NCBI RefSeq assembly: GCF_012489685.1
Contig: NC_080044.1
Coordinates: 23,354,369 to 23,418,368 of the forward strand
Direction: 5' to 3'
DNA from: Lotus japonicus
Taxonomy: Eukaryota; Streptophyta; Magnoliopsida; Fabales; Fabaceae
DNA length: 64,000 nt
The translations under genes were made by a program, and so were the position numbers. Below the pieces are notes generated by a model that was not told the origin of the DNA, searched no databases, and saw only the letters and a program-made list of their open reading frames with translations. Position 1 is the stretch's first letter. Each line of letters starts with the position of its first letter. Below, one piece after another: positions 20,461 through 31,074 of the stretch.

Positions 20461-21127
20461 CCCTATCTGTTGACATCTATTGACCTACTATCCTCTTCCA
20501 TTCTCCTAATTCGACGCCTGTACTCCTTAATGAGAAAGATCTTTTGTTCACAATCACTGTTACTTAAAGGCAGACTTAGTTGCCGGATGTTCGTCTACTT
20601 CTCTTGGTTGGTTATAAGGTTGGAAGATCATCATCTTTCTGGGTACAAATAGAATGTTTCCTAACGATGTTTCCGACGATGTCGTAACCAGATGTAGCAG
20701 ATAATTCCTGAATCAATCACTGTTTGCGTATCTTCTTATTTTTTTTTCTGCTTAACACTAGAGTCTATTGCTGAAGCATCATTACCTCTACTCCAATTCT
20801 CGATTTTATGTACATTTTTTATACTTTCATCCCCCATTTTCTGGAATCAGTAAGGGTTGGAATTTGATCTTGCCAACGTTTCGGAAGATCTTCATGTCCT
20901 TTGTGATGCAAGAAGCCCTCCAGAACCGACAACTCATTGACCTCAACTTTTGACAGTTTTGAACAAGTTTGAGGTGTATTTGTTTGTTTAATTTACTACT
21001 CAAGTAAATTGAATTGTCATTCTCATTTGCTATAAATACCATACATATGTTTCCAATTCATTCATACTTGTCTGAGTTCTCAAAACTCATTTTCTTTCAA
21101 ATTTGCTTATGTGATCAATTTGCTTAA
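20461..21127. other. Intergenic or Helitron interior, no gene seen
   Basis: AT-rich DNA right of element B. Short open frames are present on both strands, but none resembles a known protein. It probably belongs to the same Helitron as the RPA-like gene that follows. Confidence 0.4.
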
Positions 21128-24012
21128 CGTCTAATTGATACTCGGTTGTCAACCATTGACCATGTTTCCTACATTCATCAACAGGGTCGATCCTGGAGCA
21201 TCAAGGTTTGTGCTATTGCTGTGTGGAGAATTCCATTTGATCGTGTTACACGAAAACCCTCCTGCATGGACATGATCTTGATGGACAAATTTGTAAGTTG
21301 AAATCCCTCCATCTTCACCATTTATGGACAGTTTACAAAAGTAAATATTGTGTTGTTTTCTTCACTTATAAGTTTTCTCTATTTTGTTAGGGGACCAAGA
21401 TACAAGGTTCTGTGTGCAGAAAGCATCCAACTATTTGTGCTATGCTGGATGGCAGAGTGTACAGGATCTTTAATTTCAAGGTTGTTTTGAATGATGATAT
21501 TCGACTAACCCCACATGAATTCAGATTGATCTTCCATACCTGCACCATCATTGTTGAAAGTTTTGATGTCCGCATCCCTCGAAATGGCTGGTCCTTTTAC
21601 AACACTCAGATAATTCGTAACATGAGTGATGAATTTACCCACTTGATTGGTATGCAGAAGCCATATTTCATTAAACATCCTCCAGTTCAATCATTTATGT
21701 CTTAGAAGTTTCATATTATTTAAAGAACTAACACAACTCTAATTCTTATAATTTCTCTTCAGATTGTTTGGGAGTTATTTCTGTTGCCTCTCATGAAAAG
21801 CTTTTCATAAAAGACAGTCAGCTCACTAAGATGTTATTTATTGATATGCAAGACTAAATGTATTTTTGTCAAATTAATTTATGGCTTACATTTAGTAAAT
21901 TCATTATGATGAACTTACACCTCAACCACCTCATATCTTAGGGGGGAAATTAGATGTACACTGATTGGGAGTCTGGTAAACATTGTTGTTGAGTATTTGG
22001 CTTCCAACTGGATTTTGAGACCTGTAATTCTATTACAGTTTGTTAAGGTCAAGAGCTTCAGAGGTTTGTTCAAACTCTTTTGAATAGTATTCACAATTCT
22101 TCTACCCACAGTTCCAAAGTTCACTTCAACCCAGATATTGAAGAAGATGTTGAGTTAACTCAAAGGTATAAATGATTTACTACATCATGATTAATCTTTT
22201 TTTTACAACAACTCTTATAGCACTATCTTTTACCTTTATTTGACTATTCTATATGCAGAATGGATGTTCTTGGTTTTAATTACCATGGACTTGTTGGTTT
22301 TATTCGACCCAATGACTCTAATCTGAGTCTTAGGGATGATATGCTGAATGCTCACCTTAGGAAAACATTAACTCAGCTATTGGACAACAAAGAGGTGATC
22401 AACTTCACATTTCTGTAACTTTGCTCCATTATTTGTGTTTTAGATCATTGGTTTTGTATCTACTTTAACTACTTCAATATTCAGGGAAGGATATTGATAT
22501 TTTATGCTTCAATGGTTGGAGTCCTTAGGGATGGACAATGGTTTTACCCATCATGCAGATGTTATAGTGAACTTAGAATCAATGGTGTTAAATATGATTG
22601 TCTGAAGTGTGGACGCATCACTGATAAAATGATTAACAGGTATGTAGTAAGACTTCAAATTTTATAAACTTATTCAATTGTTAACCTTATGCTTTAGTTA
22701 CCTAATGATTTTACACGTTGGTACTTATACTTTTTACAGGTTTCGGTTCAAAGTCAAAGTATTCAAAGGTGTTGACAGCGCTGTTTTTGTTCTATATGAT
22801 CCTGAGGCAGAGTTACTTACTGGTTTATCCTGTGAAGAATTGATGAATTTCATTGAAGTATTCTCTTCTTAATTCTTGATTTTAAATTAGTGTTTCCTCT
22901 CTTATTTACACAATCTGTACAACTGTTCTAAAATTTATAACAAAACATTTTCCTTTACATTTTAGCTTGAGAAGAAAGTGATTCTAGAAGGAGAGTGTCC
23001 TGATGGTATTGAAGACCATATAGCTGGGTTAGAGATGCTTTTTAAGGTCCAGAAAAAAAGTTGGGATGTTGTATGGAAAGGATGGTTGCTTTGAGATTAT
23101 GAGGATATGCACTGATTTAGACATCATTACTATGTTCCATTACCATGATGCCATAGTTACACCCAAAAGGTTAATTGTTAAATAAATGATGTTTTACTGT
23201 CTTTTAAACTTAACACATGACTTATTTTATTTATTTTCACACTAGCATTCCCAATAGAATAGCATGGTAATTATTTGGAGTAATTCATCCTCTTTTTTCT
23301 ATAAAAAATTCATATTATTTGTACTCATTTATGTGGCTGCAAAACAGGCAAAGTTCATACCATCTTTCACTAAGATGGGAAATGCTGAGGGGAGTTGTTT
23401 GACATTGAGTGACAAGGGTCATGTATTATCTGAATCTCATACTATTGAAAGAGGTGATCGTCACCTGCGAAGGAAGTTGTTGATAGATTTTGAGTCAGAA
23501 GATGAGGATGTTGATGCTGCTGAGGTAGCTGCTGCTGAGATTGATAGAAACTTAGAAAGAAACATCTTGTTGATAGTGTGATTGATCTAAATGATGATAC
23601 CAAAGCACAAATTGCTGAAATTGAAACTAAAGATGTTGGCGAGACCAAATCTTTATCTGCAGATGGAGGCAGAGATGTCACCAATGATGGTTCTCCTAAT
23701 TCTGTTGAATGTGAAGTACCTAAATCTGGAGTCCCTTTTGCTGGGAAGGAGCTGATTGATTTAGGATTTGATGATGAAGACATTACTCGCATAGTGTTTG
23801 AAGAAGAAATCATGGAAGACAACGATTCTTCTGAATGAGAAGACATGGTTGATAACTTGGATGAATGTGGTCTTAAATATAAGGTGAAGATTGAACCTGT
23901 TGATGATGATAATGATAAACTGCTGAAGAAAGTTGTTGAGGATGATGATGTGATTGTAATATCAGATGATGATGAGGTGGTTGTAATCTCAGATGATGAA
24001 ATTGCTCCCTAA
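21128..24012 (+). pseudogene. Replication protein A large-subunit-like gene (Helitron-type), broken
   Basis: Exon-like pieces follow the plant RPA70-like/DUF223 pattern. An N-terminal OB-fold piece (GRSWSIKVCAIAVWR) ends at a GTAAGT donor after 21292. Then come 21391-21649 (GTKIQGSVCRKHP...LTPHEFRLIFHTC), about 21763-21857, about 21930-22168 (ending SKVHFNPDIEEDVELTQR), 22258-22393, 22486-22639 with a Cys zinc-finger segment (WFYPSCRCYSE, YDCLKCG), 22740-22858 (FRFKVKVFKGVDSAVFVLYD, the Rep_fac-A_C fold) and 22966 onward. At 23052-23058 a run of seven A marks a frame change, after which FEIMRICTDLDII continues in another frame. The acidic C-terminal part (23350-24012) has stops at 23579 and 23836. 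The helicase end at 50338-50651 lies on the same strand. Confidence 0.72.
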
Positions 24013-25167
24013 GCTTCGCTCTACTTATTACTAGGAAGTTTCAGACTATATGTAGTCTGCTGTGCTGACAAAGGATGCAGATTGTCTTCCATGACAACAG
24101 CCAAAAATCTTTTTGCGTATAATATTAGTAGGATTAGTAATGGTGTCAACTTCAGTCCTTCCTTTTTGATGCATGAATTGGAATTGGTCACTGTACTATG
24201 ACCACAGTTACACATTCCAATGCAATGCTTTTATTTTTATCTATTATTGTAATCCATATGCATCTTTATGGTGTAACTGGTATATCCAGTAGATGCTGTA
24301 TTGTGAACCTATCTATCTATGCAATGGTTTCTTTATTATATAGATGTTTTCATTCTTTATCATTCTGTCTTGAAGCATTTAGGTTCTTTTTTTTATTGAA
24401 CTGAGATATGTATCTAATGGTTGATACAACTTCAACAAAAGCACAATTTCTACACATCTTTTGTATTGATAGATTTACACACCATTCTAACATTCAGTTA
24501 ATGTTACTATAATACTTTAGATATATGTCATCTAGATGCTCTTTATCTAATCATTAACTCTTAAAATCATTGACTATACATTCCATACACACTTCATAAA
24601 TAAAGGCTCCAATGCTTTAAGTGGTATGAATTGAAATAAGTCAATTTTTTTTTAGAGAGATATAGAGAGAAGTGTTTGCTGTTTTTCAAATGTTATGTTG
24701 TTAATCTGATCCTTATGGATTTAAATTTACTTTCTTTTGAAATCGTCTTGATATATTTGTTTGACTAGGTATGGACGAGTTTGTTAATAGGTTTGGGACC
24801 AACTATTGTAAAATTTGGAGTTTGATTCATCATTTAAAATTATAAGATACAGAAGATTTTTGTTATGATATATATCATATTTAGCTCCTTGAGTTATATT
24901 ATTTTATTTTGGTTTTAAATCATCTATATTTTGACATGTAATCAAAGCTACTGTTTTTAAAATCAATATCTTCTCTATTAGAGAAACTTTATTATAAATA
25001 TATGCTAGGGTATTTTACTTTTGGCAACAAAATTTGGTACTTGATATCTTTGCATAAAATGGGTTGTACTACATCTATGTAACCATAGCTATATCAACAC
25101 TAAATATAATAGTATTTAGAGGTCTAGACTACCACTATCCCTATTCCATTGCTCAGCCACATCAATA
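24013..25167. other. AT-rich non-coding DNA, no gene seen
   Basis: Between the RPA-like gene and element C. No conserved frame, repeat or terminal structure recognised; continuous with 40758 onward before element C inserted. Confidence 0.5.
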
Positions 25168-25172
25168 TATAG
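25168..25172. repeat. Target site duplication TATAG, left of element C
   Basis: TATAG directly precedes the LTR and is repeated at 40753-40757 directly after the other LTR. Five bases is the usual Ty1/copia duplication size. Confidence 0.93.
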
Positions 25173-26382
25173 TGAAGGTATGAAAAACGGTAGAAAGGGG
25201 GGGTTTGAATAACGTTTTCAGTACAAAACTACCACCTTAAAGATTTTAACAAATCTTTTCGAGAACTAAGTGCAAAAGATAGAGATAGAAAAGCACACAA
25301 GGATTTTATCCTGGTTCACTTGATAAATCACTCAAGCTACTCCAGTCCACCCGTTAAGGTGATTTCTTCCTTCTTAGAATGAAGGCAATCCACTAATCAG
25401 ATAATTGTTACAACTGCACTTGAAACCTACAAGTGACTAACAATACACTGACTTAGCTATCACTAAGATTCACTCTCTTAGTCTTCTCTAAGATCCGATC
25501 AACCTTGATCTCCTAAAGGAAAATCAAACAACTGTTTGAGGTTGGTGTTTACAAGGGTTTGCTTCTGAATAAGCTGAGTGTAAACTAAATAAATTACAAG
25601 ATGAAAGAAAGCTTAGAATGTTTTGAATATCTTGCGCGTGTTGCTTCTTCTTAGTTTCTTAGCCGCTTCTTTCAATCTTCAGCCTCTATATATACTCCAA
25701 GGATTAGGGTTGAGCGTTGCATGGGAAATGCTACCGTTGGAGGGCAGTTCTGGAAAATCCAGCTTCTGCTGTGGCTGAGAACGTTAGGTAGGTCGTCAGG
25801 AAGGTACACTGCTTTTGTACTTGGATAGCGACTTGACCTTTTAACCTAGGAGACTTCTGATCAGAGGAATACTTCATATTGGAACTTGTGAAGCCGGTTG
25901 ATCAGAGTCAGAGGGAAAGCACAGATCCTCTGACCATTGTATCTTCTGATTCTGAACTCAGAGGGAAGAACATGGCCTTCAGAGTTTCTTGCTTCTGGAC
26001 TTCAGAGTTTCCACTATTCAGCTTCTGGATCTTCAGAGTCTTCTACACCATCAGAACATCTGAACCTTCAGTGTTTCTTGGTTGTCAGAACTTCTGGATC
26101 TTCAGAGCTTCTAGCGACTGAGTCCTCATCAGAGTTTGTATAGCTTCAGATCTTCTGAAGCTTTTCCACTGTTCATGCTGAACATGGTGAATGCGAAAGC
26201 GTTGCTTGGGTTACCCTTTATACACAGTGCTTCTGATTTGTGTGAAATTGAGTCAGGGTCAGAGCCTGTAAATATCACACTCAGAAAAACACGTTAGAGT
26301 ACCACAATTGTTCATATAAAAAGGTTAACTTGTAATCATCAAAACATAGAGTTGTACTACTAGATCAAAACTTGATCTTACA
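25173..26382 (-). repeat. 3' LTR of element C
   Basis: 1210 bp, plus-strand TGAAGG...TTACA. Matches 39542-40752 almost perfectly. TATATATA at about 25687-25694 is the promoter box in minus orientation. Confidence 0.95.
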
Positions 26383-26396
26383 ATCTCCCCCTTTTT
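26383..26396 (-). other. Polypurine tract (C)
   Basis: ATCTCCCCCTTTTT on the plus strand, i.e. AAAAAGGGGGAGAT next to the 3' LTR. Confidence 0.92.
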
Positions 26397-27125
26397 GATG
26401 ATGACAAAACTAAGATTTTTGATGAACAATTCTTAAACATTAAACTGAATTCACTCAGAGTTTAGAGATATAGAATAAGACTTATCCTGATGTGAATAGT
26501 TTATCTTGCTCATTCTGAATTCAAGTCACTGCTTGATTCTGAGCTTAGCTCCCCCTGAATCTAATACTTGATGAAAACGTTAGTAAAGTCTAGATTCTGA
26601 GCTAAATCATATAAGAGTTCAGAGTGAAAAGCTTATGACATAGATGAAAAACGAATAATCAGAGCGCATAAGTGATCAGAGTCATGGACAAGGTATCAGA
26701 GTCTTGGGTATCAGAGTCAACTTAGAATCACTTCAGAAGAAGTGAAATGTATTCCTTGTATTTGCCCAGTGACACATCTATGGTCATGAAGGTGGAACTC
26801 TTAAAATCTCCAAAAGAAAAATAAGTCACACTAACACATCTTACACATCAAAAACTGGGTTTTACTCCCCCTTTTTGTCATAAGCAAAAAGCTCGGGGTG
26901 TGAAAAACTTAGCTTGAAGTACAAGGTACTCCCCCTTAGAGAAGGTCTAAGTTTAAAGAAAATGAAGACGATGTAAGAATCAGAGTGAGGCGATAAAAAA
27001 TAGAAGAGTTAATGCAAGGGATGAACGTTTACCACCGGTCAAGTGAGTAAATAGAAGGGTCAGTTACCAAGAACTTAACCTCGAGAAACTGTAAGAGCAT
27101 TAACTTTCAGAGAGAAAGTGAAACC
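26397..27125. other. Region with extra polypurine-like tracts and upstream DNA of antisense unit (C)
   Basis: CTCCCCC motifs recur at about 26550, 26865 and 26930, matching the positions in element B. No conserved protein frame: the small frame seen in B (18538-18738, minus) is interrupted here. Confidence 0.55.
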
Positions 27126-27132
27126 TATATAA
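27126..27132 (+). promoter_or_regulatory. TATA box of antisense unit (C)
   Basis: CCTATATAAAGCG, 54-60 bases upstream of the antisense ATG and conserved with B. The following leader (27133-27185) contains no ATG. Confidence 0.6.
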
Positions 27133-27185
27133 AGCGTTGGAGAGAAAGGTAAGCTTCACATCTCGAATAATTTTCAGTAAGAAAA

Positions 27186-27578
27186 ATGGCATCATACAGA
27201 ATGGCATTAGAAGAGCTCAGAAGGAAGGCGTTTGAGGAAGATATGTTCCTCAATATTAGGCATCCCGATGGTACAAAGACCATACAAGAGCTGACGAAGA
27301 CACTGCTTGAAGAAGATCTTGGTCCAGAGATGGAGAAAGATCTGAAGGAGTTCCTCTGCTTCGTGGAAGAGATTCAGGAGCTTTGCCAGCGGGAGCTGAA
27401 TCTGCTGGAAGAGAAGGAGACTGTGGAAAATAGACTCAAGACGACAGAAGAGAGTCTAGAAAAAGATGATCTGAGCATCAAACTTGGAAACATAGAGTAT
27501 GCATTGGATCGTCTGGAGAAGGAAAGAGTGGAGCAGCGCCAAGAATGCAGAAGAATGAGGAAGGATCCTCCATTCTAG
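27186..27578 (+). CDS. Antisense small ORF of element C, coiled-coil protein of unknown function
   Basis: 130 residues starting MASYRMALEELRRKAF, in the context AAAAATGGC. Residues 1-55 include the conserved block FLNIRHPDG and TLLEEDL; residues about 58-118 look like a coiled coil; the end is QRQECRRMRKDPPF. It has a TATA box upstream and AATAAA at 27635-27640, 57 bases past the stop, so it looks like a complete small gene inside the retroelement. About 36 of 130 positions differ from the B copy, whereas gag differs at only a few percent of positions. No catalytic motif, signal peptide or membrane segment seen. Confidence 0.72.
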   Translation: MASYRMALEELRRKAFEEDMFLNIRHPDGTKTIQELTKTLLEEDLGPEMEKDLKEFLCFVEEIQELCQRELNLLEEKETVENRLKTTEESLEKDDLSIKLGNIEYALDRLEKERVEQRQECRRMRKDPPF

Positions 27579-27791
27579 ATATAGGGAATAATGTATGATG
27601 GAAAGAATTATGATGTAAACATAGATCAATTATGAATAAAACAGGTTTTGCAAACATATGTGACACAATTATATATAGATATATGCATATAGAATCACAA
27701 ATGAACAAATTAAAGTAAGTAAATAAGTAGAGTTTAAATAAAACAACGTTAAATAAAAAGGAAAAGGAAGAAAAAAAAGAGATCCTAAAAA

Positions 27792-30632
27792 CTAAGGTTT
27801 GTCAGTACGGCGCAAAAGTTCCATCATCATGTGCTTCATCTCAATCAGCATGGATTCATGAGTGTCAAGACGTTGTTCCATGATGTCGAGTCTGGATGAG
27901 CTTGTCGGAGTAGAGCTGGAAGGAACGTTCTGAGCAGCTTGAGGTTCTGGAATGGAAGCAGAAGCAGCAGGAGTATATGGAACTGGTGCAAGTCGCTCTG
28001 CCTCAGCTTCAGCTTCAAGACGTTCTGCCTCAAGTCTGGCTTGTTCAGCCTGAGCTGCTGCTTGACGGGCAGCTTCTTCTTCTTGTTCTTTCTGTCGCTT
28101 GGCTTCTTCAATGGCTTCAAGAAGCTTGGTTCTCTGTTCGAGTTCATGAAGAGCCACCCTCCTAGCAAACCTTTGCTTTGCAGCCTCAATGCTCTGACTT
28201 CCCTCTGCATGCAGGAGCTGCAGCATAACGGGAAACTGAGCCACCAGCCAAGTGCTCAAATTGTTCCACTCATCAGCCACATTTTCAGCATTCTCACTGA
28301 GGTCAGTCTGACCGTGCACATTGCGGAGCCTCAAGGAGGCTTCATGATTGAAAATATTGATGCACTCAGAGAGAGATGTGGGTTGAAGGTGAGTATAGGG
28401 AACGATGGAGAGGTTGGGTGCAGGAGAGGCTGGGTGATTGCTGCTATGAGCTTCAGAGGCACCTTGTGGAGAACCAATGTTAATTATGGGAGCATTGGGT
28501 TCAGAGGTTCCACGGTGAGGGTCTGAAGTTTCAACCAGAGGGTGAGGTGATCTAACCGAGGATTGGTTAGATACTGATTGTTCAGGTTCAGGGTCTGGTT
28601 GAATTGGCTCTTGTTGGTCAGGGACAGGGTGAGCCTGTTGGACTAAGGGGTCTGCCTCTTGGATAGGATTGGCCAAGATAGGTTCATCTGGGTCAACTAG
28701 ACGTTCAGGTCTAGGGCCAGGATATTGCCTAGGGCTTGGACAGGTAAGGTAATGTTCTTCCAAGGCAGATACCTTCTCTTTCCTAACCTCCATGAATTTT
28801 CTAAGTGATTCAGAGGTATTGGAGGGAGGAGAGTCAAAGACATTGGTGGGGAAGGATACAGGTGTGAAGGCTGATGAAGAGTCTGTATCCGTGGGTCTGA
28901 CAGCAGGACGTGCTGATGCTCTGGGAGCAGAGTGATCAGACGTTCTGGGTTGTGATTCTGTTGGTTTGGGTTCTGGTTGGTTTTGGATGATGGGTTCAGA
29001 AAGTAATGGGTCGTATGGAATGGTGAGGAGAGAGGTTGGATCTTCTGACCTAGAGGGTTGGTTCTGAAGCAAATTCCAGAGTGGTGCTTCAGTAGGAGAA
29101 GGTTGAAAGAATGAAGATCTTGGGGAATGTGGTGGAGTGGTGGTTTGTGCGGCTGGCTGGGATTCATGAATAGGAGTGAGGGGATTTGAAGAGTGTTGGA
29201 GTAAGGCAGAAATTGGGAGTGCATCAAATAAATTCAAATCATCATCAGAGGTAAGTGCAGGCTTACTTGTATGTGCTGATGATCGAGTCACTCTGGCAGG
29301 AGGTTCAGTCCTTCTGACCTCTGCAGCAGCTGGTTCCACCCGAGTAGGCTTCACCACAATTCTGACTTTCTTCTGCTTCTTCTTTGGAGGACCATCCTCA
29401 CTATCATCACCATCATCATCATCAGGCTTGCTCTTCGCCTTCTTGACCAGAGGGACATCAGATTCCTCTGAGGATTCGTCCAGAACCATCTTCCTCTTGG
29501 TTTTCTTCTTGGGAGGAGAAGGAAACTCTGGAGCTGGTGGAAGTCTGCTGACGAAATCATCAAGGTCAATCTCGAATCCTTGAGCCCTGAGGTCTTCAAC
29601 ATAGCATCTGATGGCTTCAGGATGGTCTGCTTGAGTCCACAGAGGGTAGTCATTCAGAGGCATTCTTCTTCCTCTGATCTCAGAAGATGTGTCCTCATGA
29701 GCAGGAGCAATCTTCTTCTGGACCAAACCCATCTTCTTCAGAGAGTTGGCAGTGAAGACATCGCTGACGATTGTGCTCAGGTCCTCTGTGCAACCAGTCT
29801 CGATCAAATCTTGCACCAGGTTGCTTTCAATGAGAAAGTCTGAGAGCAGCCTCCCAAAAGGGATATATTTGATGGCTGACTTGATGGAGGAGGTGGTGCG
29901 AGACTTCCGGATGCATTCCTTCAAATAGGAGAACAGGAAGTAGGGAAGGCAGATCTTCTCCTTGTCTTGAATGAAGAACAGCATCGCCTTCTGATTGAAG
30001 TTGATGTAGTCTGGAGAACTGCCCTTTGGTCGTTGATTGATGCAGTGGAGCAAGATCTTGTGCCAGATTCTCAGTTTGGGGTGAAGATCCATCACTTTGT
30101 AGCTCGTCTTGCCCGGTTTGAAGGTGGTGTACAGGGCCTTGTTGACGATGTCCTTGGTTCTGGGTTTCAGCTTCGATTCCGTCAGTGAGAACCGATACCC
30201 ATGAGCAGTTTCTGCACCTAGCAGATTCACGAAGGACTTCTCCGTGATGATGATCTTCCTACCCAGGATGTAAGAAACCACCTGAGTGTCATCACAATCA
30301 GCGTGCTTCCAGAATTCCTTTACTAGCTTCTCAAACACCGGTCCTCGAAGTCGATTGAAGTAGTTTCCCCAACCTTGAGCTTGGACTTCAGGACGGAGAT
30401 CAAACCCATTTGCAGCCAAGTTGTCGAGGTTGAATCTCCATTCTGCCAGGACTTGGAGTTCCTCAGGAGGAAAGACACAGTGAACGGCACAGCCCCGTTC
30501 TGCAATAGGAACAATCTCCTCTTGAGCTTGAGCTTGTTCTTGTGCTGGGTTCTCAGGACCCCGTTGACCCGTTGCCAAACCGACTACCATGTGAGGGAAC
30601 TGAGGTGCATCTCTTCTGGTTTGTCTCACCAT
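27792..30632 (-). CDS. env-like protein of element C
   Basis: 946 residues from the conserved MVRQTRR start; the frame is also open upstream to an ATG at 30866, but that extension is not shared as coding in B and lies in the leader. It lacks three residues after MVRQTRR compared with A and B. Same architecture: N-terminal folded domain, Lys/Arg and Asp/Glu clusters near 400-425, long Pro/Ser/Gln-rich linker, coiled coil near 825-880. The first residues contain no hydrophobic stretch fitting a signal peptide. Intact, unlike A. Confidence 0.85.
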   Translation of the reverse strand: MVRQTRRDAPQFPHMVVGLATGQRGPENPAQEQAQAQEEIVPIAERGCAVHCVFPPEELQVLAEWRFNLDNLAANGFDLRPEVQAQGWGNYFNRLRGPVFEKLVKEFWKHADCDDTQVVSYILGRKIIITEKSFVNLLGAETAHGYRFSLTESKLKPRTKDIVNKALYTTFKPGKTSYKVMDLHPKLRIWHKILLHCINQRPKGSSPDYINFNQKAMLFFIQDKEKICLPYFLFSYLKECIRKSRTTSSIKSAIKYIPFGRLLSDFLIESNLVQDLIETGCTEDLSTIVSDVFTANSLKKMGLVQKKIAPAHEDTSSEIRGRRMPLNDYPLWTQADHPEAIRCYVEDLRAQGFEIDLDDFVSRLPPAPEFPSPPKKKTKRKMVLDESSEESDVPLVKKAKSKPDDDDGDDSEDGPPKKKQKKVRIVVKPTRVEPAAAEVRRTEPPARVTRSSAHTSKPALTSDDDLNLFDALPISALLQHSSNPLTPIHESQPAAQTTTPPHSPRSSFFQPSPTEAPLWNLLQNQPSRSEDPTSLLTIPYDPLLSEPIIQNQPEPKPTESQPRTSDHSAPRASARPAVRPTDTDSSSAFTPVSFPTNVFDSPPSNTSESLRKFMEVRKEKVSALEEHYLTCPSPRQYPGPRPERLVDPDEPILANPIQEADPLVQQAHPVPDQQEPIQPDPEPEQSVSNQSSVRSPHPLVETSDPHRGTSEPNAPIINIGSPQGASEAHSSNHPASPAPNLSIVPYTHLQPTSLSECINIFNHEASLRLRNVHGQTDLSENAENVADEWNNLSTWLVAQFPVMLQLLHAEGSQSIEAAKQRFARRVALHELEQRTKLLEAIEEAKRQKEQEEEAARQAAAQAEQARLEAERLEAEAEAERLAPVPYTPAASASIPEPQAAQNVPSSSTPTSSSRLDIMEQRLDTHESMLIEMKHMMMELLRRTDKP

Positions 30633-31074
30633 CTTGAAGAGGTTGAAGGTTTGAGGTAGAAGATGAGGTTTGAAGGATGAAGAGAGATCGAGAGAGAATT
30701 CGAGAGAAAGGCGGTTTGAAAAACAGAGATTGCGAGAGTGAAAACCGGAAGTGAGAGAGAACGTGTGTGTATAGTGGGTTTTATCAAATAACCGTTGTTG
30801 ATTCAAAAAGCACTTTAAGATCAACGGTTGAAAATTAAAGATAGACAGTAACAGTAAAATACACAATCACACACAGAAGATAAGCATATCTACACGCAAT
30901 CACAACAGACTGTCACACGGGCACAAGGAACTATGCATCAGAAATTCTGACGCACGTGTTGTTGTCTCAGCTTCAGAGTCAGTACCAGTGGGCACACACA
31001 CTCTGATTGAGTTACCTTCTGGACTAGACATCTTCTGATCAAGAAGTATCATAGTCAGAGGTTCTGATCTATCT
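30633..31074 (-). other. Non-coding spacer between pol and env-like frame (C, left copy)
   Basis: Same spacer as 34125-34566 and as 14550-14991 in element B. Confidence 0.5.

Noticed and set aside
20827..21042. 71-residue minus-strand ORF right of element B
   Set aside because: No similarity recognised, and it is opposite to the RPA-like gene; probably chance.
30633..30866. N-terminal extension of the env-like protein starting MCILLLLSIF, which would look like a signal peptide
   Set aside because: It is in the leader, upstream of the start shared by all copies, and the equivalent in B is interrupted; C alone keeps it open.
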